A stretch of 64,000 bases of DNA from Cyanobium sp. M30B3 (GCA_018399015.1 CP073761.1:2604001-2668000), one strand, 5' to 3'. Positions 17,005-29,719 are shown, counted from the first letter of the stretch. Made by a program: numbers and translations. The notes: generated from the letters alone by a model not told the origin.

Positions 17005-17430
17005 TCAGCCTTGCATCGCGAACACGGCATCGGCAGGACGCCCCTGCTTCAGGGCCTCCCAGCCGATAGCGCGCAAAAACGTTGGGCCGTCCATCGTTTC
17101 CACCACATCCACACCCCAGGCCCCAAGCGTCAGGGGAGAACCCGCTGAGCTGGGACTGTCCTTGCGCCCGCCAAGGGCCAGCAATTGATGCCCATCGGTA
17201 TGGCCGCAGGCCCGCCGAAACCCCCGCCATGCCTGGATCAAGTCAAGGGCCAGATCCGCAGGTGCCAGATCCGATTCGATGCGAATGAGCCAATGGGGAT
17301 GATCCAACGGCTCTGCCGAAACAATCGCAGAAGCGTGCGCCTTCAACCCTGCTGCAAGGTCCACCGCGTTGAAGGGTGGTACGCCCGGCTCTTGTACCTG
17401 GAGGTTATGGGACAGAACGAAGCAGGTCAT
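17005..17430 (-). CDS. hypothetical protein of the phycobilisome region
   Basis: A protein of about 141 residues from the ATG at 17430, MTCFVLSHNLQVQEPGVPPF, with a central HWLIRIESDLAPADLALDLI and GFRRACGHTDGHQLLALGG and a final helix RAIGWEALKQGRPADAVFAM. I recognise no domain. The frame continues open upstream, but there it is antisense to cpeF, so the ATG inside the intergenic space is preferred. Its end abuts the CpcD-like gene, tail to tail. Being fixed among cpeY, cpeF and cpeZ suggests a PE-related role, which is inference only. Confidence 0.6.
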   Translation of the reverse strand: MTCFVLSHNLQVQEPGVPPFNAVDLAAGLKAHASAIVSAEPLDHPHWLIRIESDLAPADLALDLIQAWRGFRRACGHTDGHQLLALGGRKDSPSSAGSPLTLGAWGVDVVETMDGPTFLRAIGWEALKQGRPADAVFAMQG

Positions 17431-17508
17431 GCCGATGCCGTGTGTTACAACGACCCTAGGCGGCCGCCAATGGAACTTGATAATGCTTCCACCCGCTAGC
17501 CAGCAACC

Positions 17509-18402
17509 GTGAATGACAGCCAATGCTCGCCGATCAGCGGGCAACCCCTCCAACTGAGCGAAGAGGAAGCCAGCCAACTGGCGGAGGAGCTCAAGCACCA
17601 GCTCCGGTGCGGACAGGTGCCTGATGCCAGCAGCAGCAGCATCGAAAGAATGGTGGCGGGCCTGGGCGACCGGCGTGGTCTGATGCGACTCACCTTCGCT
17701 GAAAGCCTCGGTGTCGTTGGCGAAGCAGCCGTGCCAGCCCTTTGCAAGGCCCTTGAAGGCCACGACAACGTCACGGTGCGGCGTGCCGCCGCCAAGACCC
17801 TCACGCTGATCGAAGATCCACAGGCTTTACCAGTCCTGCTGAACGCCCTCCTGCATGACCCTGACCCTGTGGTTCAGGGGTCTGCCGTGGGAGCTATGGC
17901 TGCACTGGGCGCGGAAGCCGTTGATGCACTCCTGGGCGTCCTGATCAACCCCAAAAGCAGTTCAATGCAACTGGGCTTGGCCAGTTGGGGGCTTGCTTTT
18001 GTTGGCGCGCGGGCCCCTGAAGCCTTGCGCGAGGCCGCAGGCTCCGAGCATGCGGAGATCAGAGCTGCCGCAATTGCTGCATTGGGCGATCAAATCCAGG
18101 CTCAGGGGGATGAATCCGCAAGAGATCTCCTGATTCGTGCGCTCAGCGATCAGCATGTCGATGTGCGGGCCGAGGCAACCACCTTGCTCGGCAAGCTGCA
18201 TGATTCTTGTTGGGCAACACCACACCTCATCCCGCTCCTCAATGACGAAGCGGGCCAGGTGCGCAAGAACGCAGCTCTTTCACTGATGAAGCTAAAAGCA
18301 AGCGACGCGTTACCAGCCCTGCGCGAGCACCTCCAGTGCGAGCACGAATCAGATGTGTCGGCCGTGTTACGAGTTTCCATCAGCCAGCTCGAAAGGATCT
18401 GA
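17509..18402 (+). CDS. cpeF: phycoerythrin beta lyase CpeF (MpeV-like, E/Z family)
   Basis: A 297-residue HEAT-repeat lyase. SSSIERMVAGLGDRRGLMRL and TVRRAAAKTLTLIEDPQALP, then DPVVQGSAVGAMAALG and AAIAALGDQIQAQGD, fit the CpeF/MpeV group as I know it. CpeF is reported to attach the doubly linked phycoerythrobilin at Cys-50/61 of CpeB, and CpeB here keeps both Cys. It converges on cpeZ with a 19-base gap. Length (about 300) separates it from CpeY (about 430) and CpeZ (about 205). Confidence 0.8.
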   Translation: MNDSQCSPISGQPLQLSEEEASQLAEELKHQLRCGQVPDASSSSIERMVAGLGDRRGLMRLTFAESLGVVGEAAVPALCKALEGHDNVTVRRAAAKTLTLIEDPQALPVLLNALLHDPDPVVQGSAVGAMAALGAEAVDALLGVLINPKSSSMQLGLASWGLAFVGARAPEALREAAGSEHAEIRAAAIAALGDQIQAQGDESARDLLIRALSDQHVDVRAEATTLLGKLHDSCWATPHLIPLLNDEAGQVRKNAALSLMKLKASDALPALREHLQCEHESDVSAVLRVSISQLERI

Positions 18403-18421
18403 TCTTGATCCTCAAGCCAAG

Positions 18422-19042
18422 TCAGCTATCGTATTGACGCGCCTTTAGATCCTCGATCCTGATCAGGGCCGAGCTCACAGTCTCCCGCACGTAATCATCA
18501 GTTGCCGGGTCATCAAGCAGCTGCTGTAAGGCTGGCTCAATAGCAGGATGATCGATCTGTGCCAACGCATTGACCGCTGCAACTCCTTGAGCTGGATTGT
18601 TACCGCGACTCACCTGCAGCAAGAGAGGCACCGCTTGGCGACCCACCTGACCTAACGCCATGACGGCTGCGACCGCAACCACAGGTGAGCGATCATCAAG
18701 GGCTTCACGCAAAACCGCCATGGCCTGCTCAGTAAACGCTTGACCTGCGTAGTTGGAAGCCAACTGGGCGTAGGCTTTAATGCAACTTGCCCTCACCGTG
18801 TCATCGCTACTGGTGCTGAAGCACTCAGCAATCGGCTGCATCGAGCGCGCACCGAAGGCCCCAAGCCCCCGAACAGAAGCTCGACGCAGAGAGACATCCG
18901 GCTGATCCAGGAGCGCGATCAAACGCGGGATTGCTTCGTCTGGCCAGTGTTCGACCATAGCCGTGAAGGCGCGCGTTTGAATGTAGGGGTTGGGATGGGC
19001 AAGATCTGCAAACAGTTGATCGAGATCGGGGGGGTGTGGCAT
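18422..19042 (-). CDS. cpeZ: CpeZ, partner/chaperone of PE lyases (E/Z family)
   Basis: A 206-residue HEAT-repeat protein, the usual CpeZ length. Repeats include IPRLIALLDQPDVSLRRASV, RGLGAFGARSMQPIAE and VVAVAAVMALGQVGRQAVPL. CpeZ assists CpeY on CpeA and CpeF on CpeB and stabilises phycoerythrin subunits. It lies 128 bases downstream of cpeA on the same strand, behind the cpeBA terminator, so it may be expressed by read-through. Confidence 0.85.
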   Translation of the reverse strand: MPHPPDLDQLFADLAHPNPYIQTRAFTAMVEHWPDEAIPRLIALLDQPDVSLRRASVRGLGAFGARSMQPIAECFSTSSDDTVRASCIKAYAQLASNYAGQAFTEQAMAVLREALDDRSPVVAVAAVMALGQVGRQAVPLLLQVSRGNNPAQGVAAVNALAQIDHPAIEPALQQLLDDPATDDYVRETVSSALIRIEDLKARQYDS

Positions 19043-19123
19043 TGAAGTAGTCGCTCTTTTGAGGCTGGGAAGGGGAACCTAGACCGCCACGACCCGCCGA
19101 TGGAAAGCCTGAAACAAGACATG

Positions 19124-19146
19124 AAAAAGGGGGCCTTGGGGCCCCC
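19124..19146 (-). terminator. terminator of cpeBA
   Basis: Read on the minus strand, GGGGGCC, a CCAA loop and GGCCCCC form a perfect stem followed by TTTTT. It lies 25 bases past the cpeA stop. Confidence 0.85.
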
Positions 19147-19170
19147 AGATGTCATCATCAAAAATGAGGC

Positions 19171-19695
<525 letters not shown>

Positions 19696-19725
19696 TTAAA
19701 AGATCAAAGCTGATACCTTGTGGGC

Positions 19726-20647
<922 letters not shown>

Positions 20648-20902
20648 ATGTCCAGCGCCAGTTTTGATCCGGTCACGGCCGACGCCATTGCTGAGCCGTC
20701 TCCGAGCCGCGAGGAGCTGCAGGAGGCCATTGAGCAGCTCATGGCGTTCCGAGATCGGATTGTGAGCGACGTCACAGGCATGGGCCAGAAGCTGAAAATG
20801 CCGCAGCAGCAGGTGGCCTTCACCCTGTCCCAGCATCCCGAGCTTCAGAGGATCGAGTCGGTTCTGGCCCAGCTCCAGCTCCAGATCGCTGAGCTGGCCT
20901 AG
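20648..20902 (+). CDS. small helical hypothetical protein upstream of cpeU
   Basis: An 84-residue acidic, helical protein. After a flexible start, residues about 20-84 form two long helices (REELQEAIEQLMAFRDRIVS, then LKMPQQQVAFTLSQHPELQR and IESVLAQLQLQIAEL). No known family. It is the first gene of a co-directional run with the S-type lyase (31-base gap), pebA and pebB, so a role in PE assembly is plausible but unproven. Start ATG 20648, stop TAG. Confidence 0.65.
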   Translation: MSSASFDPVTADAIAEPSPSREELQEAIEQLMAFRDRIVSDVTGMGQKLKMPQQQVAFTLSQHPELQRIESVLAQLQLQIAELA

Positions 20903-20933
20903 CCCTTTCCCATTCACTGCTGCCTCTGCAACC

Positions 20934-23045
<2,112 letters not shown>

Positions 23046-23052
23046 TCCGAGA

Positions 23053-24240
23053 TCAAAGCAGGCCGAGCGTATGGAGGGGGCCCCGTCCGCTGATCAGCTC
23101 CAGCAGGAAAGCGGAAAAACCCACCATCGCCAAGCGACCATTCCAAACCTCCGAGCTGTTGTTCCAGCCCCAGGCCCACTTGTCCTGGGGATAGAGCTTC
23201 ACCTTGGTGGGCAGGGCCGCCGCCTGATCCAGGTTCACTTCCGGGCCTTCGAGGGCGTGTTGCACCAGGTGGGCGAGGCCATCGATGAAGGCGGGGCTGG
23301 TGTCCAGCGCCGGCACGCGCCGGAAGTTGGTGATGCCTGCTTCGGTGGCGATCTCGCGGTACTCGATGTCGATCTCTTCGAGCGTTTCGATGTGCTCGCT
23401 CACGAAACTGATCGGCACCACCACCAGGTCCTTCACCCCCGATTCCCCCAGTTCATGCAGGGCGTCATCGGTGTAGGGCTTCAGCCACTCCACCGGGCCG
23501 ACGCGGCTCTGATAGGCGAGGGTGAACGGGTTGGCGTGGCCGAGATCCCGCTCCAGCCGCTCCATGATCAGCCGGGCGCAAGCCTCGATCTCCTGCTGGT
23601 AGGGATCGCCCGCCTCCTCCACATAGCTCTTGGGGACGCCGTGGGCGCTGAAGAACACATGGGCCGTGGCGGGTTCAGGGCAGGCGCTGATCTCGCGGGC
23701 GATCAACTCGGCCATGGCGCCGATGTAGCCGGGGTCGTCGTAGTAGCTGCGGATGCAGCGGATCGGCAGGCGGGCGAAGGCGGGATCGGCCTGGCGCAGG
23801 CGCTGCAGCTCGCGGAAGCTGGAGCCGCTGGTGCTGATCGAGAAGTGGGGGTAGAGCGGCAGCACCACCACCTGATCGATGCCGTCGGCCTTGATTTCGG
23901 CCACGGCCGACTCGGTGAACGGATGCCAGTAGCGCATCGCCACGTAGCTGGTGGCCTCGATGCCCCGCTGGCGCAGGGTGCTCTGCAGCTCCCGGGCCTG
24001 CTGCTCGGTGATGCGCCGCAGCGGAGAACCGCCGCCGATCGAGCGGTAGGCCTGCTGCGACTTGCCGGCCCGCAGGCTGCTGACCAACCAGGCCAGGGGC
24101 TTCTGCAGGGCCGGGTTCGGCAGCCGGATGATCTCCGGATCGGCGAACAGGTTGTAGAGGAAGGGACCGACGTCCTGGATGCGCTCAGGGCCGCCGAGGT
24201 TCAGCAACAGCACGCCGACCTTGCCGCACACCTTGGACAT
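23053..24240 (-). CDS. hemH: ferrochelatase with C-terminal chlorophyll-binding-like helix
   Basis: A 395-residue ferrochelatase. [20 protein letters not shown], the catalytic region [20 protein letters not shown] and [20 protein letters not shown] are family signatures. The last 40 residues ([29 protein letters not shown]) form the CAB-type transmembrane tail known from cyanobacterial HemH. It inserts iron into protoporphyrin IX, giving heme, the substrate of heme oxygenase and so of the bilin pathway encoded next door. Confidence 0.95.
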   Translation of the reverse strand: MSKVCGKVGVLLLNLGGPERIQDVGPFLYNLFADPEIIRLPNPALQKPLAWLVSSLRAGKSQQAYRSIGGGSPLRRITEQQARELQSTLRQRGIEATSYVAMRYWHPFTESAVAEIKADGIDQVVVLPLYPHFSISTSGSSFRELQRLRQADPAFARLPIRCIRSYYDDPGYIGAMAELIAREISACPEPATAHVFFSAHGVPKSYVEEAGDPYQQEIEACARLIMERLERDLGHANPFTLAYQSRVGPVEWLKPYTDDALHELGESGVKDLVVVPISFVSEHIETLEEIDIEYREIATEAGITNFRRVPALDTSPAFIDGLAHLVQHALEGPEVNLDQAAALPTKVKLYPQDKWAWGWNNSSEVWNGRLAMVGFSAFLLELISGRGPLHTLGLL

Positions 24241-24446
24241 GGCCTACCGATCCAGCTATCCCTTCATGGTATGACCGGATCTGGGGTCAACAGTGCGATC
24301 TCAATGGAACGGTATCAGCCGCGGAAAAGCAGTCATGGTTTTGCAGCAGAGATGACGATAATCACTGCCCACTGCCAAAGGGAATCATCTTGCATCTGGG
24401 AGTTGAGGGGCAAGCATTCATCTGAGGCGATCATCAGCCTGCCAAA

Positions 24447-25313
24447 ATGGGTCAGTCAAAAATCAAGGATGATCTCATGACCGAGGAGGGCTTATCCAAA
24501 CAGACTAGATCAGGTTCTGATCGGCAGTGGGAGTTAATGCGAGCCAGCTTCGATGGTGACTGGCTAGGGACGACGACGTGGTACGACAGAATCGCCAACG
24601 GCATGGATCTGAACCACGGCATGTGCAGCCCTACAGAATCGCTGTACGCCATTCGGTTTTCTGATGCTGATACAGGAGAGTGGCATGGAACAGGTCTTCG
24701 ATTTGCCCCGGGTGGAGAACGCCGATTCCCCCTGGATCGACACCACTACAACCTCGGCCATCACTGCTGGCATTTCCCGGAGACCGCAGGCCAGTCAAGC
24801 CTTGAGGTTGGCGGGAACACAACGCGAGCGGGCTATGAAGTGAATTTTTTCAATGGCCGCTCCCGATCGATGGTGGTTGCCCTCTATCAGCGCTAGGGTG
24901 ACTGCCGGATGATCCTGGATTCAATCGCAGCCACCCCGTTTCGCTGTCAACGGGCAAGCCCCGATCCCGTCCGTGAACAGATGCAGTCTGTAGACGCCTT
25001 ATTATCGGCTGTCGCAGGATGGCGTGGGATCGAGCAGGAGCTGAGACCGGGCGTGCAGTATGGAGCGTTTGTATCAACCAAAGTGGCACCTGAATTAGAT
25101 GCAAACAGCTTCTGCTCGCAGGATGTAAATGGCATGTTTGCAGATAATTTGATTTGCAGCCTTCCCGATGAAATTCCAAAGTGTGAATTCAATCTCCAAT
25201 TTGGTTGCTTGCTAAATCCAAAGAGTTTTGCCCAACTCATTATCGCTTACGATGCAAATTACAAACTGAGTCGCTGGGTAGAGCGTCGATATCAACCAAC
25301 CATGCACGGATAA
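24447..25313 (+). pseudogene. DUF3598 family gene with one in-frame TAG
   Basis: Two adjacent ORFs lie in the same frame, separated only by TAG at 24894-24896. The first half has RQWELMRASFDGDWLGTTTW YDR, FAPGGERRFPLDRHHYN, CWHFPE and SRSMVVALYQR. The second has MILDSIAATPFRCQRA, FADNLICSLPDEIP and LQFGCLLNPKSF. Together they make one protein of about 288 residues of the DUF3598 family (lipocalin-like, distantly related to S-type lyases). Translation may start at 24447 or at ATG 24477. No other lesion is seen, so this is either a very recent pseudogene, an assembly error or read-through. Confidence 0.7.
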
Positions 25314-26245
25314 CTGAAGGTGAAGCCAATTTGCTTCAGCTTTTCGTTGCTAACGCGCGCATTTAGAATCCGATCAGTCGTGTCTATTGTCAACCACTTG
25401 GCCAAAGGCAAGCCAGCTCTCTCGCAGAGGCGATCCGTAAGCTCTTGGCCACTCAGTTGTGTATCGTTAACAAGATTATAGGTCTCATCCAGGCCTTGAT
25501 CGAACGCGAAGCAAACACCCTGGACAATGTCATCGCGGTGAATCCAGCACGGAACATTCTAGCCGTTGCGTTGCACCAATCCACCAGCCGCTGATAACAG
25601 CATGGATGGGATGTCACGCCCGGGGCCGTAGATGCCTCCCAGACGAAGCACGCAGACCTTGGTTTTGTCAGAGCGGATGGATCCCATCATCTCTTCTGCT
25701 TGGAGCAGAACCTGATTGACCGGATGTATATCGCTTATCGGGGCCGTTTCGTTGGTGAGGGCACCATGGCGGTTGCCGTACACGCCGCAGCTGCTCAGAT
25801 GGACGATCTGCAGAGGTGTGTTGCGGGGGCGTCGATCCAGCGTCTCGACGAGTCGTTGCAAACCACCGAGAAAGGTTTTCCGGTATTGGCCCAGATCAAC
25901 CTCGGAACCCTTCGAGGGCGCGAAGGAAACCAGAATGCCATCCAGATCAGCGGTGAAGTCAAGGTTGGTGCTGGGGTCCGTCGAGTCAAAGATCAGCGGG
26001 GTTTCCACAAGCTCGGCCAACTCGCCGAGGCGCTCACGCCGGGTGGTGGTAGCCCACAGCGCGTGACCCTCCTGCTTCCAAGCCCTGGCCACCTCCTCGC
26101 CCACGTAGCCGCAGCCGAGGATGGCACGCCGTTCGCCCGAGGGCAGGACGGGTCTCTCCTGCTTGGCCAGCAGCTGGTAGAGGGAGGCCAAATCTGGGGA
26201 AGTTGTCACAGCGGGCAACTCAACAAGTGAATATTTGTAAAGCAT
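25292..26245 (-). pseudogene. NAD(P)-dependent sugar epimerase-like gene with one in-frame TAG
   Basis: The minus-strand frame from the ATG at 26245 encodes a Rossmann domain (AILGCGYVGEEVARAWKQEG, then LSSCGVYGNRHGALTNET, VLRLGGIYGPGRDIPSMLL) and stops at TAG 25559-25561 after LVQRNG. The same frame then continues with a coherent C-terminal domain: NVPCWIHRDDIVQGVCFAFD, ETYNLVNDTQLSGQELTDRL, ending at TGA 25292-25294. This is the usual layout of short-chain epimerases of cyanobacteria. Only the TAG interrupts it. The N-terminal 35 residues before the Rossmann motif look extra. The 3' end overlaps the DUF3598 gene by 22 bases. Confidence 0.7.
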
Positions 26246-26346
26246 AGGAGTCCAGGCCGCTGCCGCTGTGCTGCTGAAAACCGTCTTGCCAGGACAGGCT
26301 GAAAAGGCCCTCCCGTGGGAGGGTTGATCACCGATGCGGTGCTTTC

Positions 26347-26589
26347 ATGCCCACCTATCGAGTTGCTGCCGCAGGCCTGGAGGCCATGCAGGTCAACGTG
26401 CCCGGCTGCAGTGGAGATGCTCTCAGCCTGGCACTGGGGCCGCTGGGGCTCAGCGACTTCAGGGTCGAGCGGCGCAGTCAGGACGGGCGCCAATGGTTTT
26501 TTCAGGCAACCTTCAAGCCCGGCGGCATCGAGGCACCGGCCGCCGGGCTTGTCACGAGGTTGGTGAGCGTCGATCGCATTCTCGACTGA
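26347..26589 (+). CDS. hypothetical protein upstream of cpcL
   Basis: An 80-residue ORF from ATG 26347 with core-like GC-rich codons. It alternates strands and turns (MPTYRVAAAGLEAMQVNVPG, FRVERRSQDGRQWFFQATFK) and ends TRLVSVDRILD. No family recognised. It lies 237 bases before the GTG of cpcL on the same strand, after a short perfect hairpin at 26308-26323. Coding status rests on codon use and position. Confidence 0.5.
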   Translation: MPTYRVAAAGLEAMQVNVPGCSGDALSLALGPLGLSDFRVERRSQDGRQWFFQATFKPGGIEAPAAGLVTRLVSVDRILD

Positions 26590-26826
26590 CGCCATGGGAG
26601 CCCCGCAATGGCCCACGGCCTCTGCGCAGTTGTGGATCGCCTGCCTGTCCTGCAACAGCCCTGCAGGAAGCTGGTCCTGGAGGGGACACCAGCACGGTGC
26701 CCGCCTCAGCCCCCAATCAATCGCGAGCTGGTACGGAAGATTAAGTTCTTTATGGTTTTTACTTGCCCCAAGCCTGAGCCCATCGCAGCAGTCAATACTT
26801 TCTTTCGTTTTCGTTCTGTCTGCCCA

Positions 26827-27585
26827 GTGACCCTGCCTGTTCTGGCCACCAAACCTCTCACCAACAACGCCAGGGTCAGCAATTTTCTGGCAGCCAGCGA
26901 AGAGACCTCTCGCCAGTTTGGTCGGCAGGCCAGTCAGCTTGATGGAGCTGCCGCCGATGCCCTGATCGAGCAGGCCTATCGCCAGGTGTACTTCCACGCC
27001 TTCAAGCGCGACCGCGATGCGATGCTCGAGTCGCAGCTGCGCTCCGGCCAGATCAGCACCCGCGAGTTCGTGCGCCAACTGCTGCGCTCGGAGAAATTCC
27101 GCAACGACTTTTACCGCTGCAATAGCAATTACCGCGTGGTGGAACAGGTGGTTGGCCGGGTGCTGGGCCGACCGGTGCACGGCCAGCAGGAACGCATCGC
27201 CTGGTCGATCGTGATCGCGGAGCAAGGGCTGCCGGCCTTCATCGATGCTCTGATCGATTCAACGGAATATCTGGAAACCTTCGGGGAAGACCTTGTGCCC
27301 TATCAACGCGCCCGGGTGCTGGCTGGCCAGTCGGTGGGCACAATCCCCTTCAACCAGCAAGCCCCCCGCTACGACGCCTACTGGCGTGACACCATGGCCG
27401 TTCGCGCTCCCGGGGTCGGCAGTGGCAGCTGGGCAGGCTGGCCGCGTCCGGCTTGGCTGGTCAACCAGCCCACCCCGGCTGTGCAGAACGCTTGGCGGTA
27501 TTTTGTGGCGACTGGCGGCTTCGTGCTGACCGGACTCGTGCTCTGGATAGCCCTGGTGATGTTGAGTACGGGAGCTAAGGGCTAA
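26827..27585 (+). CDS. cpcL: membrane-anchored rod linker CpcL (CpcG2-type)
   Basis: A 252-residue linker from GTG 26827 (TLPVLATKPLTNNARVSNFL). The linker domain spans about 40-170: LIEQAYRQVYFHAFKRDRDA, ISTREFVRQLLRSEKFRNDF, YRVVEQVVGRVLGRPV, and EYLETFGEDLVPYQRARVLA. PRYDAYWRDTM is typical of CpcG proteins. Instead of the core-binding tail it ends in a hydrophobic segment, FVATGGFVLTGLVLWIALVM, a transmembrane anchor. CpcL rods attach to the membrane without an allophycocyanin core and feed photosystem I in other cyanobacteria. The GTG fits homologous starts. No ATG is available nearby. Confidence 0.85.
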   Translation: MTLPVLATKPLTNNARVSNFLAASEETSRQFGRQASQLDGAAADALIEQAYRQVYFHAFKRDRDAMLESQLRSGQISTREFVRQLLRSEKFRNDFYRCNSNYRVVEQVVGRVLGRPVHGQQERIAWSIVIAEQGLPAFIDALIDSTEYLETFGEDLVPYQRARVLAGQSVGTIPFNQQAPRYDAYWRDTMAVRAPGVGSGSWAGWPRPAWLVNQPTPAVQNAWRYFVATGGFVLTGLVLWIALVMLSTGAKG

Positions 27586-27726
27586 CCCGAGTCTCAGGTT
27601 TCCCGATGCGCAGCCGAGACCGCAGTACGCGCGGCTCCGATACTGCTGGTTTGACGTGACAGCGCAAGCAGGCCTGCCGGTGCCGCTGGCGCTCACCGGC
27701 ATCAGCAGTGTCTGACCCACCCGCCC

Positions 27727-28446
27727 TCAGGCCACCACTGCCTCGGTGCTGCCGCTGCGCTGGCGGCGGGTGAGGAAGCCGAACAGCACCTTGCCGATGG
27801 CAGCAATCAGGTTGCCCTCCAGTTCCTGGAACATCGTCATGTTCAGGTGGAAGGCGTGGTTGGCCTCCGCCACGATCCGATCGGCCGTGGCCTGATCGAT
27901 CGGCAGGGCGTCAAGGGTGGCGCGGTAGTTGGCCTTGAAGCCCTTTTCGTCGGGAATGGCGTCGAACGCGTAGAAGCGCAGGCCGTCGTGCTCGCCGAGG
28001 TTCATCGCCTTCTGGGCGATGGCCTTAAGGATCTGGCCGCCGGAGAGGTCGCCGATGTAGCGGGTGTAGTGGTGGCCCACCAGCAGTTCGGGCGACTCAT
28101 GGGCGATCTGATGAATGCGAGCGACATACTCCTGGGCGGCCGGGGTGGCCTTGACGCTGTTGCGCCAGCCTTCGCCGAAGTAAAAGGCCAGGTCCTGCTC
28201 CAGGCTCTCGCGCCGGTTCAGTTCAGGGAAGCCCACCGGGCCCACCACCGGATGGCCGGCGGCTCGCAGCTTGCCGATTTCCTGCTCCATCGCGTCATAC
28301 ACGAAGTAGAGGTCGGCCACCAGGGTGCGGTAGCTGGCCTTGTCCACCACGCCCTTGAGAAAGCAGCTCACGAAGCCGGTGTTTTCGGCCATGGTGTGGG
28401 CTTTCTTGGTGCCTTCACGCAGCTGGGAGGCAAGGGCAATGGTCAT
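27727..28446 (-). CDS. ho1: heme oxygenase
   Basis: A 239-residue heme oxygenase. [20 protein letters not shown] contains the proximal heme-ligand His, [20 protein letters not shown] is the distal-helix signature, and [18 protein letters not shown] follows. It opens heme to biliverdin IX-alpha using ferredoxin, supplying PebA/PebB and phycocyanobilin synthesis. It is divergent from cpcBA copy 2 and shares a 137-base intergenic region with it. Confidence 0.96.
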   Translation of the reverse strand: MTIALASQLREGTKKAHTMAENTGFVSCFLKGVVDKASYRTLVADLYFVYDAMEQEIGKLRAAGHPVVGPVGFPELNRRESLEQDLAFYFGEGWRNSVKATPAAQEYVARIHQIAHESPELLVGHHYTRYIGDLSGGQILKAIAQKAMNLGEHDGLRFYAFDAIPDEKGFKANYRATLDALPIDQATADRIVAEANHAFHLNMTMFQELEGNLIAAIGKVLFGFLTRRQRSGSTEAVVA

Positions 28447-28583
28447 GGTTGGCGATCAGGAGGTCAGTCGTGCCGGTAAAGCACGTCGTCAACTTAATGG
28501 GCGCAACAAGTACGGGCCTTTTTCTTTGCAAAGGATTGCCTGTCTTCACAGCGCGACCAGCCCCCTTGATACTCACGACTCCC
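28447..28583. promoter_or_regulatory. divergent promoter space between ho1 and cpcBA copy 2
   Basis: 137 bases between two divergent, presumably highly expressed genes. No defined promoter hexamers could be assigned by eye. It is much shorter than the leader of cpcBA copy 1 (about 360 bases). Confidence 0.4.
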
Positions 28584-29123
28584 ATGACAAGAACGTTCTC
28601 CGCAGAGTGTGACGTGTTTGCCAAGGTGGTCGCCCAGGCCGACGCCCGCGGCGAATTCATCAACGCCGGTCAGATCGACGCTCTCGCCGCCATGGTGGCC
28701 GAGAGCAACAAGCGTATGGATGCCGTGAACCGCATCACCTCGAACGCGTCCAAGATCGTCACCAACGCTGCCCGCGATCTGTTCGAGGCCCAGCCCGCCC
28801 TGATCGCCCCCGGCGGCAACGCTTACACCCATCGCCGCATGGCCGCCTGCCTGCGCGACATGGAGATCATCCTCCGCTACGTCACCTACGCCGTGTTCAC
28901 CGGTGACGCTTCCGTGCTGGAAGACCGCTGCCTCAACGGCCTGCGCGAGACCTACCTGGCTCTCGGCGTCCCCGGCGCTTCCGTGGCTGAAGGCGTTCGC
29001 AAAATGAAGGACGCTGCCGTCGCCATCGCCAACGACCGCAACGGCATCACCCCCGGCGACTGCTCCGCTCTGATGAGCGAAATCGGCACCTACTTCGACC
29101 GCGCCGCCGCCGCTGTCGGCTGA
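28584..29123 (+). CDS. cpcB: C-phycocyanin beta subunit, copy 2, with altered N-terminus
   Basis: CpcB with both bilin Cys ([20 protein letters not shown] and [17 protein letters not shown]) and normal Asn-72. Codons are GC-rich like the core genome. The canonical start MFDVFAKVV is missing. The codons before DVFAKVV read GAG-TGT, so the nearest ATG (28584) gives [20 protein letters not shown], about 8 residues longer. A GTG at 28614 would instead remove the first three residues. The altered 5' end may reflect a recombination junction next to ho1 or a local sequence error. Confidence 0.92.
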   Translation: MTRTFSAECDVFAKVVAQADARGEFINAGQIDALAAMVAESNKRMDAVNRITSNASKIVTNAARDLFEAQPALIAPGGNAYTHRRMAACLRDMEIILRYVTYAVFTGDASVLEDRCLNGLRETYLALGVPGASVAEGVRKMKDAAVAIANDRNGITPGDCSALMSEIGTYFDRAAAAVG

Positions 29124-29163
29124 GCGACCTGAATTCACGCTTCAATCCTTCTCCTTCCATCCC

Positions 29164-29652
29164 ATGAAGACCCCCCTCACCGAAGCCGTCGCCGCCGCTG
29201 ATTCCCAGGGCCGCTTCCTCTCCAACACCGAGCTCAACGCCGCTTTCGGTCGTTTCGAGCGCGCCAAGAACGCCCTCGAGGCCGCCAAGGTGCTCACCGC
29301 CAAGGCCGATGAGCTGGTGAACGGCGCCGCCCAGGCCGTTTACAACAAGTTCCCCTACACCACCCAGATGCAGGGGGCCAACTACGCCTCCGACGCCCGC
29401 GGCAAGGCCAAGTGCGCCCGTGACATCGGTTACTACCTGCGCATGGTCACCTACTGCCTCGTGGCTGGTGGCACCGGCCCCATGGATGAGTACCTGATCG
29501 CCGGTCTCGATGAGATCAACCGCGCCTTCGAACTCTCCCCCTCCTGGTACGTCGAGGCCCTGAACTACATCAAGGCCAACCACGGCATCTCCGGCGACCC
29601 CGGTGTGATCGCCAACAACTACATCGACTACGCCATCGGCGCCCTCGTCTGA
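29164..29652 (+). CDS. cpcA: C-phycocyanin alpha subunit, copy 2
   Basis: A 162-residue CpcA, ATG preceded by [28 protein letters not shown] holds Cys-84, and the C-terminal helices are intact. Protein identity with copy 1 is high (differences such as [20 protein letters not shown] versus [20 protein letters not shown]), but codon choice is strongly GC-biased here. It is followed by a strong terminator and then the lyase genes cpcE and cpcF, the classic phycocyanin operon order. Confidence 0.97.
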   Translation: MKTPLTEAVAAADSQGRFLSNTELNAAFGRFERAKNALEAAKVLTAKADELVNGAAQAVYNKFPYTTQMQGANYASDARGKAKCARDIGYYLRMVTYCLVAGGTGPMDEYLIAGLDEINRAFELSPSWYVEALNYIKANHGISGDPGVIANNYIDYAIGALV

Positions 29653-29694
29653 TCCGGCCACTGCCGCTTCAGCCGATCCTTTGGCTTCCTTCAC

Positions 29695-29719
29695 ACCTCC
29701 CCCACCGGGGAGGTTTTTT
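29695..29719 (+). terminator. terminator of cpcBA copy 2
   Basis: ACCTCCCC and GGGGAGGT pair around CACC and are followed by a T-run (TTTTTTA). It lies about 43 bases past the cpcA stop. Confidence 0.9.

Noticed and set aside
26308-26323. Perfect short hairpin upstream of the 80-residue hypothetical gene as a terminator
   Set aside because: No gene on either strand ends just before it, and the T-run is weak on the plus strand.
28449-28583. N-terminal extension of cpcB copy 2 back to 28449
   Set aside because: The 45 extra residues have no similarity to phycobiliproteins and overlap the ho1 start region; ATG 28584 is the more economical start.
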